Assembly: GCA_021399435.1 (NCBI GenBank)
Contig: JAJTUP010000003.1
Coordinates: 806,001-870,000, forward strand
Origin: Diaporthe sp. PMI_573
Taxonomy: Eukaryota; Ascomycota; Sordariomycetes; Diaporthales; Diaporthaceae
DNA length: 64,000 bases
Reading direction: 5' to 3'
This document shows, in pieces, positions 48,165 through 59,800 of this stretch. Numbering within the stretch: position 1 is the first letter of the stretch; each line of letters starts with the position of its first letter. The notes under the pieces are model-generated. The model was not told where the DNA came from. It saw nothing but the letters and a program-made list of their open reading frames with translations, and made no database searches. The translations under genes and the position numbers were made by a program.

Positions 48165-49011
48165 ATGGGAGCAGGGACTTTCTTCAATTCAATTCATCAC
48201 ATTCCTCCGTGGAAAACGCGGGTGCCAACTTTCCTCGGAATTTAGCGCAAGATTTCACTTCTCATTGGGGGCATGTGCGCAAGCCTCCTTTCCATTAGAC
48301 GATTAGGGCGGAACCTTTACTTCTTGTTCGCGCTCGGCGATTTAGGGTAGGGTTAGCTAAGGTACTTTACTGGCTGGAATAGAAAACGGAGTTTTTGACA
48401 GACATGGCTCCAAGGTGACGGGAAAAGTGCACGGCGCTGGGATTCTGAACACCTGGGAGAGGTGGTGTTGGAAGGAAGTAGGGGATCTTTTCTGATGACT
48501 TTATGATGGATGCTCGTGTCCTTGTCTTGAGTGGCATTTGCCAGTTTGTATATGTATACATCAACACCCAAGAATATAAACAGACATGCTGCCCTTGGTT
48601 GGCGGTCATAACTCTTGTGCACTGTACAGTGGGACAGCAAATTTAGATCGGTATATTTGTGTGCGGCAGCCTCTTTCGCCGTGAATCAAGCTTAAGGGAG
48701 TAACGGGCATTAAGCACGAGGATGCAGGCATGTTTGCCTTCCGCATTGATCAATATGCGGCGACTTGCTCGATACTACTGTACGGCAGAGGTTGGGTGAC
48801 CTGCTGCATTGCCCACCCTGGCACTTGGCGGTTGGACCCCTGTCACAGCAGACTTTCAGTTTTTAGCGCAAGCTGTGGGGCGGGAGCTGCCGTTTTCTCT
48901 TGCAGGTCAATAGCAGTGTCAAATTTGCTTCACCTCACACCTTAGACCTATTACCACTGGTGTTCATATCGAAGGGCCAGGCCTGCGAGGCATCCCTTTC
49001 TGAATTTCAGC
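48165..49011. other. Intergenic region between DUF1996 and rcm1 genes
   Basis: About 0.85 kb, no gene. It contains the 3' UTR of the upstream gene and the promoter of rcm1. Confidence 0.6.
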
Positions 49012-50781
49012 ATGTCTCTCTACCACGAGGCTGCGTCTGTCTTGCAGCAAGACTCGTCAGGTGGGAATTTGCGGTCCCGAGTATTCAACAAGAAAGACCT
49101 GAAATCTCCCCCGAACCAGGTCTACGCTCTCGCCCTCGAGACATGCAAATGGTCTGCAGTCTTGGCCGAGGTCATTGATCACTCTCAGATACTGAAACAT
49201 GAGAAAAAGGTAAACCCTTCTGCCCCTCTGGTCTGTGCACCCGCTGACCTGCTCTCACAGCTCACGCCGATCCTCTCACTTCTCTTGGTCCATGACTTTC
49301 TTCTTGCAAAGGGTGGCATTGCCTTACCGGCCTCTCATGGCCTCAGGTCCACAATTGACCGTCACAAATCTCGTCTGAACGCAGAGTTTACGCGTGCCAG
49401 GATACGAAGAAAGTGTTCATCCGTTGATGCTCTTACGGAGCAGGTGGAAGACAGTCAATACGCCAATACTCAGCATCCCCGTTGGATCCGTGTCAATACC
49501 CTCAAGACAACCCTCGAAAAGCAGCTGTCTACCACATTCAAGGACCAGCAGAAGGCAGGCTCTGTCCAAGAAGTACTCACTGGCAGCGGCAAACTCATCT
49601 ACATCGACGAGCACATTCCCAACCTTGTGGCTGTCTCTCCCAGATTTGACTTTGCGAGATGCCCAGCTTACAAATCCGGTCAGATCATACTTCAAGACAA
49701 GGCCTCTTGCTTCCCAGCCTACCTCCTTGACCCAAAGCCCTCTGAAGGAGACGTTATCGATGGCTGCGCGGCCCCGGGGAATAAGACGACACACGCTGCC
49801 GCAATTATCAAGGCGCAATGCCACGAAGGAGACAAGTCCAAGAGCGGCATCCATGCGTTTGAGAAAGACTCCAGGAGGGCAAAGACACTCGACAAAATGG
49901 TCAATTTGGCTGGTTCCGATGATTTTACTCAGATCCACCAGGGTCAGGACTTCCTCAAGGTGGATCCCCTGGACGCTACATATGCCAACACCGCAGCAAT
50001 ACTCCTTGACCCGAGCTGTTCAGGGAGTGGTATCGTTGGTCGAGATGACATGCCAGAACTGCACTTGCCAGCCGTTGATGGCGCTGCCAGCACCGGTAAA
50101 TCATCAAACCAAGCAGCGTCATCATCCAAGAAAAGAAAGCGTCCGGTTGAGGATCCGGATCCAGAACACGTCCTAATCGATGACGATGGCAACGCCACCG
50201 TGGTTTCTTCCGAAAAGGACCTCGAGGCTCGACTCGAGGCGCTGTCCTCCTTTCAGCTTACGCTCCTACTACACGCATTCAGTTTCCCCGCAGCACGCAA
50301 GATCACCTACTCAACATGCTCCGTCCATGCCGAGGAGAACGAGCAGGTTGTCCAGAAGGCATTACAGTCAGATATCGGGAAGAGGCGAGGATGGCGCGTC
50401 TTGCCTCGTGAGGCCCAAATCACCGGGATGCAAGCATGGCCAGTCAGGGGGCAAGTTGAAGCCTGCGACGGCGACGAGCAGGTGGCCGAGTCCTGCATAC
50501 GCGCTTACAAAGACGACGGGCGTGGTGTCATGGGGTTCTTCGTGGCCGCTTTTATACGGGACCCAGACCTTGACACGTCTTCTCCCAAACCGCCTAACAA
50601 GAAAAAGAAATCCAAAAAAAGAAAGGCTGCTACGAACAACCAGAATGGCCAAAGTGAAGTCAAGACCCACCACGATCCTCCATCGGAATCGCCCCAAACT
50701 CCGAATGCCAACGGCGGCGGAATTGACGTGTCGAATACCGGTGACGATGACTCGGACTCATGGGGTGGATTTGAAGACTAG
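49012..50781 (+). CDS. rcm1: 25S rRNA (cytosine-5) methyltransferase Rcm1/NSUN5-like
   Basis: The frame is open throughout (589 codons), but a 51-nt segment at 49210-49260 has a GTAAAC donor, a GCTGACC branch-like motif and a CACAG acceptor. Removing it joins ILKHEKK to LTPILSLLLVHD, as in relatives, giving 572 aa. NSUN-family motifs are IDGCAAPGNKTTH (SAM binding), LLDPSCSGSG (motif IV Cys) and ITYSTCSVHAEEN (motif VI catalytic Cys). The insert between them carries a basic cluster (KKRKRP). The C-terminus has a Lys-rich nucleolar-type signal (PNKKKKSKKRKA) and an acidic end. Yeast Rcm1 makes m5C2278 in 25S rRNA in the nucleolus, and the same role is likely here. Confidence 0.9.
   Translation: MSLYHEAASVLQQDSSGGNLRSRVFNKKDLKSPPNQVYALALETCKWSAVLAEVIDHSQILKHEKKVNPSAPLVCAPADLLSQLTPILSLLLVHDFLLAKGGIALPASHGLRSTIDRHKSRLNAEFTRARIRRKCSSVDALTEQVEDSQYANTQHPRWIRVNTLKTTLEKQLSTTFKDQQKAGSVQEVLTGSGKLIYIDEHIPNLVAVSPRFDFARCPAYKSGQIILQDKASCFPAYLLDPKPSEGDVIDGCAAPGNKTTHAAAIIKAQCHEGDKSKSGIHAFEKDSRRAKTLDKMVNLAGSDDFTQIHQGQDFLKVDPLDATYANTAAILLDPSCSGSGIVGRDDMPELHLPAVDGAASTGKSSNQAASSSKKRKRPVEDPDPEHVLIDDDGNATVVSSEKDLEARLEALSSFQLTLLLHAFSFPAARKITYSTCSVHAEENEQVVQKALQSDIGKRRGWRVLPREAQITGMQAWPVRGQVEACDGDEQVAESCIRAYKDDGRGVMGFFVAAFIRDPDLDTSSPKPPNKKKKSKKRKAATNNQNGQSEVKTHHDPPSESPQTPNANGGGIDVSNTGDDDSDSWGGFED
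49210..49260 (+). other. Probable 51-nt in-frame intron in rcm1
   Basis: The length is a multiple of three with no stop codon, so retention would only add 17 residues. Donor GTAAAC and acceptor CTCACAG are good fungal splice sites. Confidence 0.7.
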
Positions 50782-52252
50782 GCCGGGATCCGGCCGTGCC
50801 GCCGCCCGGCCGTCGGTGGCTCGTTCGGAGCCGTGTCCCTATTGGCTTCAGGTGAATCTAGCCTAGCCGTCACCAGTGTGGTGGAATTACTGAACAAGCC
50901 CGAGCTGCTTACGACAAAATGTGGGGACAGGATAGTGCGCTGTCCGTGTCATAGCTCCTTCTCGACAAAACAACGACCGGCTCGGCGGAGACGAATGTTC
51001 TTGGGCTACTACGGGTACCAACCTATGGGATAAGCTGCTGTGGAATAACCTTCTGTGGAGTACCCTCTTATGGAGTAACGTCCTGTGGAGTATCCTCTTA
51101 TGAGATAACGTCCTGTGGGATAAGTTCCTATGGGACGTCCTTGGCATAACGTCCCAGAGCTGCGCATGAGCTCACAAGCGGACACGGTCGGCTGGGCTGT
51201 GCCATGATGATGAGCGGTCTGCGGCGGTGTCGGTAACAGGGGCCCGGTGTTCGCGTCATGAGCAGGATTAGAAGCTGGTGCCATCGGGCTGAGGAGTCAT
51301 CTGATGCTCCGTGCTTCCCGTCTGACAAGCCTCGATCAGCAAACAATCCCAGCTGGGGAATCGCAGATCTCAGGGATGCCAAACACTCGGTCGAAAATCA
51401 CCAGGACACACGTCCCTGTACGAAACCGTGTTACCGGATAATATCTGGACAACCTGCTGTGGTTTAGAGGATATCTTCGGATGATAGATAGGTACGTTAC
51501 ATCTGCCGCGGTCCACACGTTCTCCTGTTCCCGGCCAAAAAGAACAGAAAAAAATCGGGCCCCTGCCGACATCGAGGTCTTCACACGGGGGCCTTCAAGT
51601 ATGATTTCATTGCAAACTCGAATTCATCCGTGCTCACAAATGATGAATCTGTCAGCCATAAAAGCACAGCCAGGATACCCCACGGAATTCAAACGAAAAA
51701 AGCTTCTGGACTCCCGAGCGGGTGGGACGAGATTATGAACCATTCATCTGGAACGATGCGTGAGCCGAGGCACCGCTACCAGCCGAGCTTGGCGTTGATC
51801 ATTTTGAGCTTGGCCAGGGCGGTGGTGGGACCCGCAGAGCCGCTCTCAGTCAGAAACCACGCTGTAATCCCTGGTCCCGGCCCGAATTTTCTGGGCAGAG
51901 CCTGCAAGGAATTTACCGCCCTGCCATGTTGTGCCATTGGGTAGTCGTCTCCCTCTGAACCAGGACCTCGGCATCCCACTTTCGTCGCCCTGCCTTACCA
52001 ATCGCTGCGCCCGGGTGGAGACATCTCGGCCGCTGCCCCTTAATCGCGAACCGACCAAATGGGTGTGGGTGGAGTTCCAGAAAGCAGACCACCCGATAAA
52101 CCGATGAAGGAAGCGGAACGGAGTTTTGTCAAAATGAGCGGTCTCTCCTCGTACCTCACCATGGACGTAGGAATCCTTCTCCCAGTCTCACTCCCGCCTC
52201 CTCCCGGTGCTCTGCCGTCGAACAACACCAGCCCAAGTTCCCAGATTCCAAA
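50782..52252. other. Intergenic region with 15-bp tandem array upstream of the MFS transporter
   Basis: About 1.5 kb. The left part has a decayed tandem repeat (listed separately). I see no gene; the right part is the transporter promoter, C-rich just before the start. Confidence 0.6.
51013..51132 (-). repeat. Left 15-bp tandem array (8 units)
   Basis: Eight head-to-tail 15-bp units starting at 51013, 51028, 51043 and so on, such as GGATAAGCTGCTGTG, GAATAACCTTCTGTG and GAGTAACGTCCTGTG. Units 4-7 alternate between CTTATG and CCTGTG endings, giving a 30-bp higher-order period. Read on the minus strand the unit is GGTTATCCCACAGGA-like, the same as the array at 54.75-55.08 kb but in opposite orientation. 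It decays after 51132. Confidence 0.85.
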
Positions 52253-54198
52253 ATGACGAACTCGCCGTCGAGCACGTCCCTGGAGAGCTCAGTCACCGCG
52301 ACTGAGGCCGATGTCCAGTCGCAGAGCTCCGGTATGACGCGCGTGAACCACTTCAAGATCGTCTTCGACCGGGCGGGCGTCACGAGGGAGGCCCTGCAGT
52401 GGAGGTATCCCGGCAGTGGTACCGAGGAGAGCCCCTACGCGGTCGACTTCACGCCATGCGACCCTTACAACCCACAGGAATGGACCAAGACCAAGAAGTG
52501 GTGTATGACCATCCTTACCGCTGTTTCGACCCTCGCCGTCGCCTTCGTGAGCAGTGCCTTCTCCGGAGGACTGGCATATATCATCGCCGAGTTCAAGGTC
52601 TCACAGGAGCTTTCCATCCTCGGCTTGTCCCTATTTGTTGTGGGCTTTGCTGTCGGGCCGCTGCTATGGGCGCCAGCGAGTGAGTTCTATGGCCGGCAAA
52701 TATTGTTCACCATTACATACGCGGCGTTGACTGCGTTCAACGCCGGCGCTGCTGGTGTCAAGTCCTTTGCTGGCCTTGTCGTCCTCCGTTTCTTCGCAGG
52801 CGCTTTCGGATCGTCGCCCCTCACGAACTCGGGTGGTGTTATTGCGGATATGTTCTCGCAGAAGGAGAGAGGCTTTGCTACTGCCGTCTTCGCTGCTGCC
52901 CCCTTTCTCGGGCCCTCGCTAGGTAAGCTTCTTCAACACCAGCTCATTGCCGTCCCGATAGCTAATCCGAGGTGAAAAGGACCTATTGTGAGCGGGTTCC
53001 TTGGCGAGGCTGAGGGTTGGAGATGGATCGAAGGGCTCATGGCTATCTTCACGGGTATTCTGTGGATCGCAAACTCCCTTCTCGTTCCTGAGACCTACGC
53101 TCCCGTCCTCCTGCGGATCCGCGCCGCCAAGCTCTCCAAGCTCACCGGCAAAGTCTACGTCTCGAAGATGGACATCAACAAGAAGCACCACACGATGGCA
53201 CAGCAGTTCAAGGTTGCCCTCTCCCGCCCGTGGATGCTTCTTTTCAGGGAACCTATCGTCTTCCTAACTTCGGTTTACATGGCCATTGTATACGGAACTC
53301 TGTACATGATGTTCCCGGCGTTTCCGATCGTGTTCCAGGCATCCAAGGGTTGGGGCCCCGGTGAGGCTGGTCTGGCATTCCTGGGTATCACAGTGGGCAT
53401 GGTGTTCGCGGTAGCGTATGCGATGTTTGACAACAAGAGATACGCACGAGTTGCCGAGGAGCACAATGGCATGGCTCCGCCAGAGGCTCGTCTGCCCATG
53501 GCGATCGTGGGCTCGGCCTTCATTCCTGTCGGTCTCTTCTGGTTCGCGTGGACCAACGGCAATAACATCCACTGGATTGTGCCTATTATCGGCAGTGCCT
53601 TCTTCGCGGTGGGTATCGTCCTGGTGTTCTTGTCACTTCTGAACTACCTCATCGACTCATGTAAGTTTTGCTACTCAACCCCCGAATCTTGATGTTTCAC
53701 CACCTAGAAGCGTACTAACACCGCTCCCCTTCAGATGTCGTTTTCGCCGCTTCAGTCTTGGCAGCGAACTCGGTCCTGCGGTCTCTCTTCGGCGCCGCCT
53801 TCCCGCTCTTCACGGAGCAGATGTACACGAAGCTGGGCCTCCACTGGGCGGCCTCGATCCCCGCCTTCCTGTCGGTGGCGTGCATACCCTTCCCGATCGT
53901 CTTCTACATCTACGGCCCCAAGATCCGATCCAAGTGCAAGTTCGCCGCCGAGGCCGCCCGGGTACTCGAGGAGATGCGCGGCAACATCGGCACCGAGGAC
54001 CCCGAGGCCGCGGAGGACGAGGCCATGGAGGAGGTTGAGCGCGGGGACAGGATGGAGAAGCTCGTCAAGAAGATGAGCCGCGCCTCGGGCAAGAGCCGCA
54101 CGCGCGGCCTCAGCCGGGTCGAGAGCGGAGCGGCGGGCCCCGGCCCGGCGTCGGCGGCTGTTCCCAAGGAGGTCGACGACGAGAAGATGGACGTTTGA
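52253..54198 (+). CDS. MFS drug/polyamine:H+ antiporter (DHA1 family), 3 exons
   Basis: Exons 52253-52922, 52980-53660 and 53735-54198 give 604 aa in phase. A hydrophilic N-terminus leads into [14 protein letters not shown], the usual approach to the first membrane helix in fungal DHA1 transporters. Motifs include [11 protein letters not shown] (loop 2-3) and [18 protein letters not shown] with GVIADMF. Twelve hydrophobic segments can be counted with a long central loop ([18 protein letters not shown]). The C-terminal cytoplasmic tail is long, charged and Ser/Arg-rich ([17 protein letters not shown]). Relatives (Tpo1/Flu1 group) export polyamines or toxic compounds at the plasma membrane. The substrate cannot be read from sequence. 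The gene is framed by inverted copies of a 15-bp tandem array. Confidence 0.87.
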
Positions 54199-55418
54199 TG
54201 AGCGATGGTCATGGACCGTTGTGGACCGTCGTGTTGCAGGATCGTGTGGTGAGATGGAGAGGCACATATACCCCTCTCATCAGCCGGACTCATATGCGGA
54301 TTTTGGCTTTATTGTTTCGATACCTCAGCATTGTAAGGCGTTGCATTTAGAAGGGGAGGGAAAGTAGGGATGTACGTGATGATGTCCCGAAGACTCCATG
54401 ATTTTCCGACCACGACCCCCAAGGATACCGGGTCAGCGAGACGATGCCCTCCGAGTAACGGGTTTGTTAAGATTTAATGTTTAGAGGACCCTGTTATAGA
54501 ATTAGAATCCGCCTGATATACCCATCAATCAGACTTTCGCGATCTCACCTCCTGATCCAACCTTATCTGATGTGAAGGACGTGCCAAGTCGATCTCCCGA
54601 AAGTATGGGCCCGCGCAGGGTCCTCCTTGTCCTGTGATCGACCACCCTGGGCCCCCCTGGATGAGGCTTGCTTTCCACCAGGGATCGTCGCTCCATACGA
54701 ATGCAGCTCGCATAAATTCGGCCAGGGCACATCTGAGCGCTTTCGAACTGGAGGCTATCCCACTGGAGGTTGTCCCGCAAAGTCCCACAGGAGATTGTCC
54801 GATGAGAGGTTACCCCACAAGGGGTTATCCCACAGGGAGTTGTCCCAAATGTGGCTACCCCATGGGAGGATATCTCACAACCTACAAGAGGAAATGCCAT
54901 ACGAGGTAATACAACTTCCTATGAGATGGTATCCTGTTGGACTTTATTCTATAAGAGGCCACCCATAGGAGGTTACCCTACAACCCCTGGGAGGACATAC
55001 TACAGGAGGCTATCCCACAGGAAGTTACCCTGCAGAAGGTGAACACACTGCAGATTATGCCACTGGATGCTGTTCTGTTGGAAGATGTACAATTATAATT
55101 ATTCTATTCAAGGGTGTCCTGTTGGAGATATCCAATTAAGGTCGTCCAACTAAACTTTGAGTCGGCCACTAGTTTCTTGTGATTGACCCTTTGAGGCTGC
55201 ATGGCATCGATGGCTGTGGACACCAGGGGCAACTTCCCGCTCGCTGAGGAGCATCGACATCCAGCACCAGGCCGTGGCAGGCGATCTATACCGATATAGC
55301 CCGGCTACATCCCTCGGACTTTTCGGACTCGAATTTGGAGCGGGCATATTGTCCAGAGACATACGGTCCGTCGAGGATGCAGTGGCATGTTTCTCTTTCG
55401 GATCTGCGCGGCAGAGCC
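54199..55418. other. Intergenic region between convergent MFS and PLC-like genes, with tandem array
   Basis: About 1.2 kb between genes that run towards each other. Most of 54.75-55.08 kb is a degenerate 15-bp repeat array; the rest is 3' sequence. I see no gene. Confidence 0.6.
54753..55082 (+). repeat. Right 15-bp tandem array (about 16 recognisable units, interrupted)
   Basis: Units of 15 bp such as GGCTATCCCACTGGA (54753), GGTTACCCCACAAGG (54808), GGTTATCCCACAGGG (54823), GGCTACCCCATGGGA (54853), GGCTATCCCACAGGA (55008) and AGTTACCCTGCAGAA (55023). The phase shifts near 54783 (one unit is 10 bp), and 54885-55005 is more decayed. The consensus GGTTATCCCACAGGA is the reverse complement of the left array's unit. 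In one frame it would read Gly-Tyr-Pro-Thr-Gly. Confidence 0.85.
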
Positions 55419-56830
55419 CTATCTATTCGCCAGCAGTACCAAAACAGCACACGCAAACATTTCTGCGATCTGGGCCGATGGCGCTGGTTGCCTGTTACCT
55501 GCGGAAGAGGATGTGCTCCCGGGCACCACAGTTTGCGTCGCGGATCCGGATCCCGTCCCGGTGTCGGTCCCTGTGCCATTCGCAGCGGGGGAAGAAGAGG
55601 CCGCGTTGCCTGGTGTGCCACTCACGGTCGTGCTTGGGATAAACGGCACGCCGTTCATCATAGCCTGCACGGCCATCCCGTCACCAACACTCATCCAGTC
55701 AAGCTGTATACACAAAAGAACATGTCAGCCAACGGCTCACTCGGTGAAAAGAGGCTCACGCGAAGAGATCCAGTTTGCATCCCAGAGACACCCACCAGAA
55801 TGAAATTCGGGCTGCTCCCGTAGAGGCCCACGCAGATGTTCGCCTGGGCGGTGATGGATGCAGCCGAATTGGTCACATTTGCGGCTGCACGGTTGGGAAT
55901 GAGGATGCCCGAGATATTCGTGTCGAGGAAGTGGTTCACAAGCACCATGCGACCTTGAGGGGATGCTCCCGGGGGCCGGTCGATGGAGCATTGTGCGAAC
56001 GCCGGGTCCGTGAAACTGACAGAGAAAGACGTTAGTAAGGGGGAGAGTTCGTATGGCAGCTTTCTCTGAGAGATGATGCCATGGCTGCTGCACGTACTCG
56101 AATGGTGTTTCTCTGTTTAGTTGCGAGATTAGCTTCTGATATCTCAGATCCTGTGCAACCATTTCTAATTGCACTTCTCGAAGTAACTTACATGATATAC
56201 GGGTCGAACTCATTGAGTATGTACGGCACTGGATCCCCAGCTGGGAAATCTGCGGCATCAAGTCAGTATGCGGCACCTGCACAATCCTCTCTCCAGGAAC
56301 GCTTACGCACCCATGAACACAACAAGACGCTGTCCACTGTCGATCATCTGACCCAGCGTAGGCCACTGGCCCAGCGTCAGATCCTTCCCCGGCGCAAATG
56401 CATACCCCTGGATCCCCGCAGCCCTGAAAACAGCATCAAACGCCGACCCGGGCTGGCCATCTTGGTTGGTAAGAAGCAGCGTGACATGCTCGCGCGGGTT
56501 GGCGTCCAAGAAGGTCTTGACGCCGGCAAGATACCCTTCGAGCGGGCCTGCGTCCTCGAAGGCGCACAGCGTGTGGCATAGCTTGATCGTGTTGTTGTCA
56601 AAGTGTGTCTGGGCCTGCAGGAAGCGCACGCCTTGCGCCAGCTGCGCCGCCACGTCCGTCTCCTGGTTGTCGGCCGGCCCCGTGCCCACGAAGGCGCTGT
56701 TGTGCGAGCCCACGAGCGTCAGGTTGCTGTAGCGCCGGGTGCAGAGCTCCGCGTGCCCGTTGCAGGGCGCTGGTGCTTGCTGCGCGAGGGCGAGGCCCAG
56801 GCTCAGGAGCAGCGGTGGGAGGAACCTCAT
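55419..56830 (-). CDS. GPI-anchored PLC-like phosphodiesterase (PI-PLC X domain), 5 exons with a 15-nt microexon
   Basis: Exons 56311-56830, 56192-56249, 56098-56112, 55796-56015 and 55419-55703 give 365 aa in phase. MRFLPPLLLSLGLALAQQ is a signal peptide. The TIM-barrel PLC-X hallmarks are LVGSHNSAF (His about 43), KLCHTLCAFEDAG (His about 86) and HVTLLLTNQDG, then VPYILNEFDPYI, ETPF and DFTDPAFAQCSIDRPPG. The 15-nt exon supplies ETPF, conserved in this fungal family. The C-terminus is Ser/Thr/Gly-rich (TGTDTGTGSGSATQTVVPGS) and ends in a hydrophobic tail (IAEMFACAVLVLLANR), typical of a GPI signal. The protein is probably on the plasma membrane or wall; substrate and even activity are unproven for the family. 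Confidence 0.88.
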
Positions 56831-59800
56831 CGTCGACGTCGTGGTGATATTGAGGAGCTTTGTGTATTAAATCATTGGGAGATTTTGATTCGCGTCACGT
56901 CAATGACATCAACTGCCTTTGGGTTGCGGCAATACTTCAGCAGACTTCCTTGGGTTTCCCTGACGGACGGGAATGAAATGTTTAAGGTGTTCTCCAATGT
57001 GGCATTGCTCTTAGCCGGAGGCGGTTGAGACGTCGTCCCGCCATCTTGAAACACTGCGAGCCTTGACCCCGAGCCCCAGTCCACAGCCACTTGGCACACT
57101 GGGGAGAGTCCGTGGCAAAAATGATGGATCATCCCAAGATTCCAAGACCAACCATAAAATTCAAGCTATTCAGATAGACTACTTATAGAGCTCTTGCAGC
57201 TCACTACGTGAGCAGCCTGGCGAGGTCCGGGGACGTAGACCTCGCAGGGATTACATGTCCGCCTGTGTTTAGCACACCTTTTGGGTGCGGTGACGTGTAA
57301 GTGGGAGAACCCGTAGTAAGCTGCAACAGAATTAACCTTGATCAGCACAAACTTCTATTTAGTTAGTTCCACACTTTTATCTAATTGTTCAACTGGATGT
57401 CGTTTAATCAAAATTTAACTCTTTTCAACTCCGACGACTCGGGATGCTTCCGAGTATATCGCACGGTCAGAGACCTGAACCAATCTTGACATTATCCAAG
57501 ACGAATGTCTTCCTGCACCGATGCAAAAAGACAAACAAGGGAAATGATTCTACAACTGGACATTTCCGAAGAGTAACAGAAAGAATATATCTAATTCATC
57601 GCGTCATTGTGTCACGGTGTGATTGATTGTGGAATACATGTTTTGGAAGAAAGAATTTAACATGGTATGGCGAATTTGTCAACTATTGCTATTCTGCTTC
57701 ACACCGGCATAGAGTACTGGGAGCCAATATCTTCGGTCAGAATTTGTTGTGCTTTTCTTCTTTCTGCTAATATTAGAGGCACTCCAAACTCCAGATTCCC
57801 GAACATTTTGCGATGATGGAATACACTCTTGAGTTAAAACAAATACTGTACTCAAACAGTACCACAAGGTCAACACCAACCTTGGAAAGGACGTGAGATC
57901 CGGTGCAAGCGATGCGTCTGGAAATCGAGGTAGTCTATGGCAGTTTAATGTCCATTCCATTCCATTATCAACCGGATTTCCTCTATTCCAGTATTTGCAG
58001 GCATTCTTATCGAAAATGTCCGCGTCAAGACCTCCATGAGGTTCCAATCAGATAATTGTGGGATTTACCACGAACCAGAACGACTCCAGAGCCTGTAAGC
58101 ACTCAGCTGAATCTATTCTTTGCGACTGTAGTATCTAAGTCACTGTTTCCCATTCCGGATATAATCGTTGCTTCCACCACTGACTAGATGTCCAGCCATA
58201 GAGCATTCCGTCCGACAGCGCAGTACCACTGAGCCCTGCAGGCTAAATTTCCAGTGCAGTGACACAATTTCAAACAGAGATGACGTTATTGCTTGTTCGT
58301 TTAATTGAATGTCGAGGAAGCTCCAGAATTGTGTCAATATGACTTGTACGTCCGATCAAGCAGAAACTATCGTGCCGAGGCGCCTCTGGTTCCCACTCAC
58401 AGTAGTTAATCATCGGGAGATATGTCAGTACCAGTATTATATTGTGGGGATACGACGCACTTCTTGTTCTGCTGACCAATTCCTGTCAGCGATATATTCA
58501 GGCCCAGACCATTCAGATGTCTGTACCTAAGAGGTGGTTCGCCTCAAAGGGGAACTGAGCAAGCGTTGCCAAAGCAGGGGCGGTGCACTGACAACCTGGC
58601 CCATCAACTGTGCTTTTCATACCTCGCAGTCGAGCTGAGACTAATTTCCGGCAATACATGAAGTATATCGAGCTCTTCCATCCACTTGACACGTATGTAT
58701 GCCTATATAGATTGAATCATTGAAGAACGTGGGAAGTCTGAGACCTTGAAAACTCTAGGGTGCAATAAGAATACATCGATCTAGATGTCAGTCACTCTGA
58801 AAATGGAAGTTTTAATCGGCTACTGCATGTCTGTTAGCACCACTACCTTCGTAAGCACTTGGTAAGCAATGATATCTACTTTCACTGGCCCGTCTCCGGC
58901 TCTCTTGGTCAAGAACAATTATAATGTCAGGAAGGAACTTGATCATGCAACAGGTCCTTTCATCCCTTCTCATCTGGAATAGAAATGCCGGTCCCCCATT
59001 TTTCTAGCTAATGCGTATGGTTCGGCTGACATTCCGTGAAGTGAATACAAAGTGGCTCCACTCAACACATCGACTCCTTCCATCACAACTGCTATACGAC
59101 CGTATGATGACACCTCTGTTCAACCAAACACAGCAAGCGCGGTTTCATTAAAAGACTGCATCTTCATATCATATCTCTATTTCCCGAATAGTACAAACAG
59201 ACAATAATCATATGGCCTTGGTGCTGGAGCTCTCATATTAAGTTGGGACAATCCTTAGCCTACGATATGGGAATGCTTTGAGACCTGTGCTCATTGGAGC
59301 GGCAGGGCGTGTCCAAATTTATGATTGGACCCGTAATGAAATACTTCAACGATGATCTACTGAAGATGAAAGTCTACCGTTGATTTGGACAGAACGTTAC
59401 GGCTTGTGCATCAAGCCCGTGCCCCGAGCGTACATATGGTACACGAAACGGGATCATTCCAGGTCAGCTTTGCGAGTATCTATGTGTGGCTCAGCATCGC
59501 CTTTAGATGATACTGGTTACCGCAGCACCCTTTTCGCCGGGTCGAACAGTCTCGGTTGTACAGCTTGCTGCCTGTCCACACACCGTTTCTAGGTTCGTGG
59601 GAATCATATTCACCAAGGTATAGTGCACTAAGTATCATGGTTATAGACCATTGCATTTTAACTAACGAAGTTTCAACAATAAATTGCCTGCGGCGTGTTA
59701 TTATACTCTCTCCATTGCCCCCCGTGAGGGGGGCTGATGACCAGGCGGATCCATATCTGCATCTCGAGCGCCATGCGACCATCACGGGGCATGATATATC

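Noticed and set aside
51013..55082. CRISPR-like reading of the 15-bp arrays
   Set aside because: Units are contiguous without unique spacers and lie in a eukaryotic genome, so they are tandem minisatellite-type repeats.
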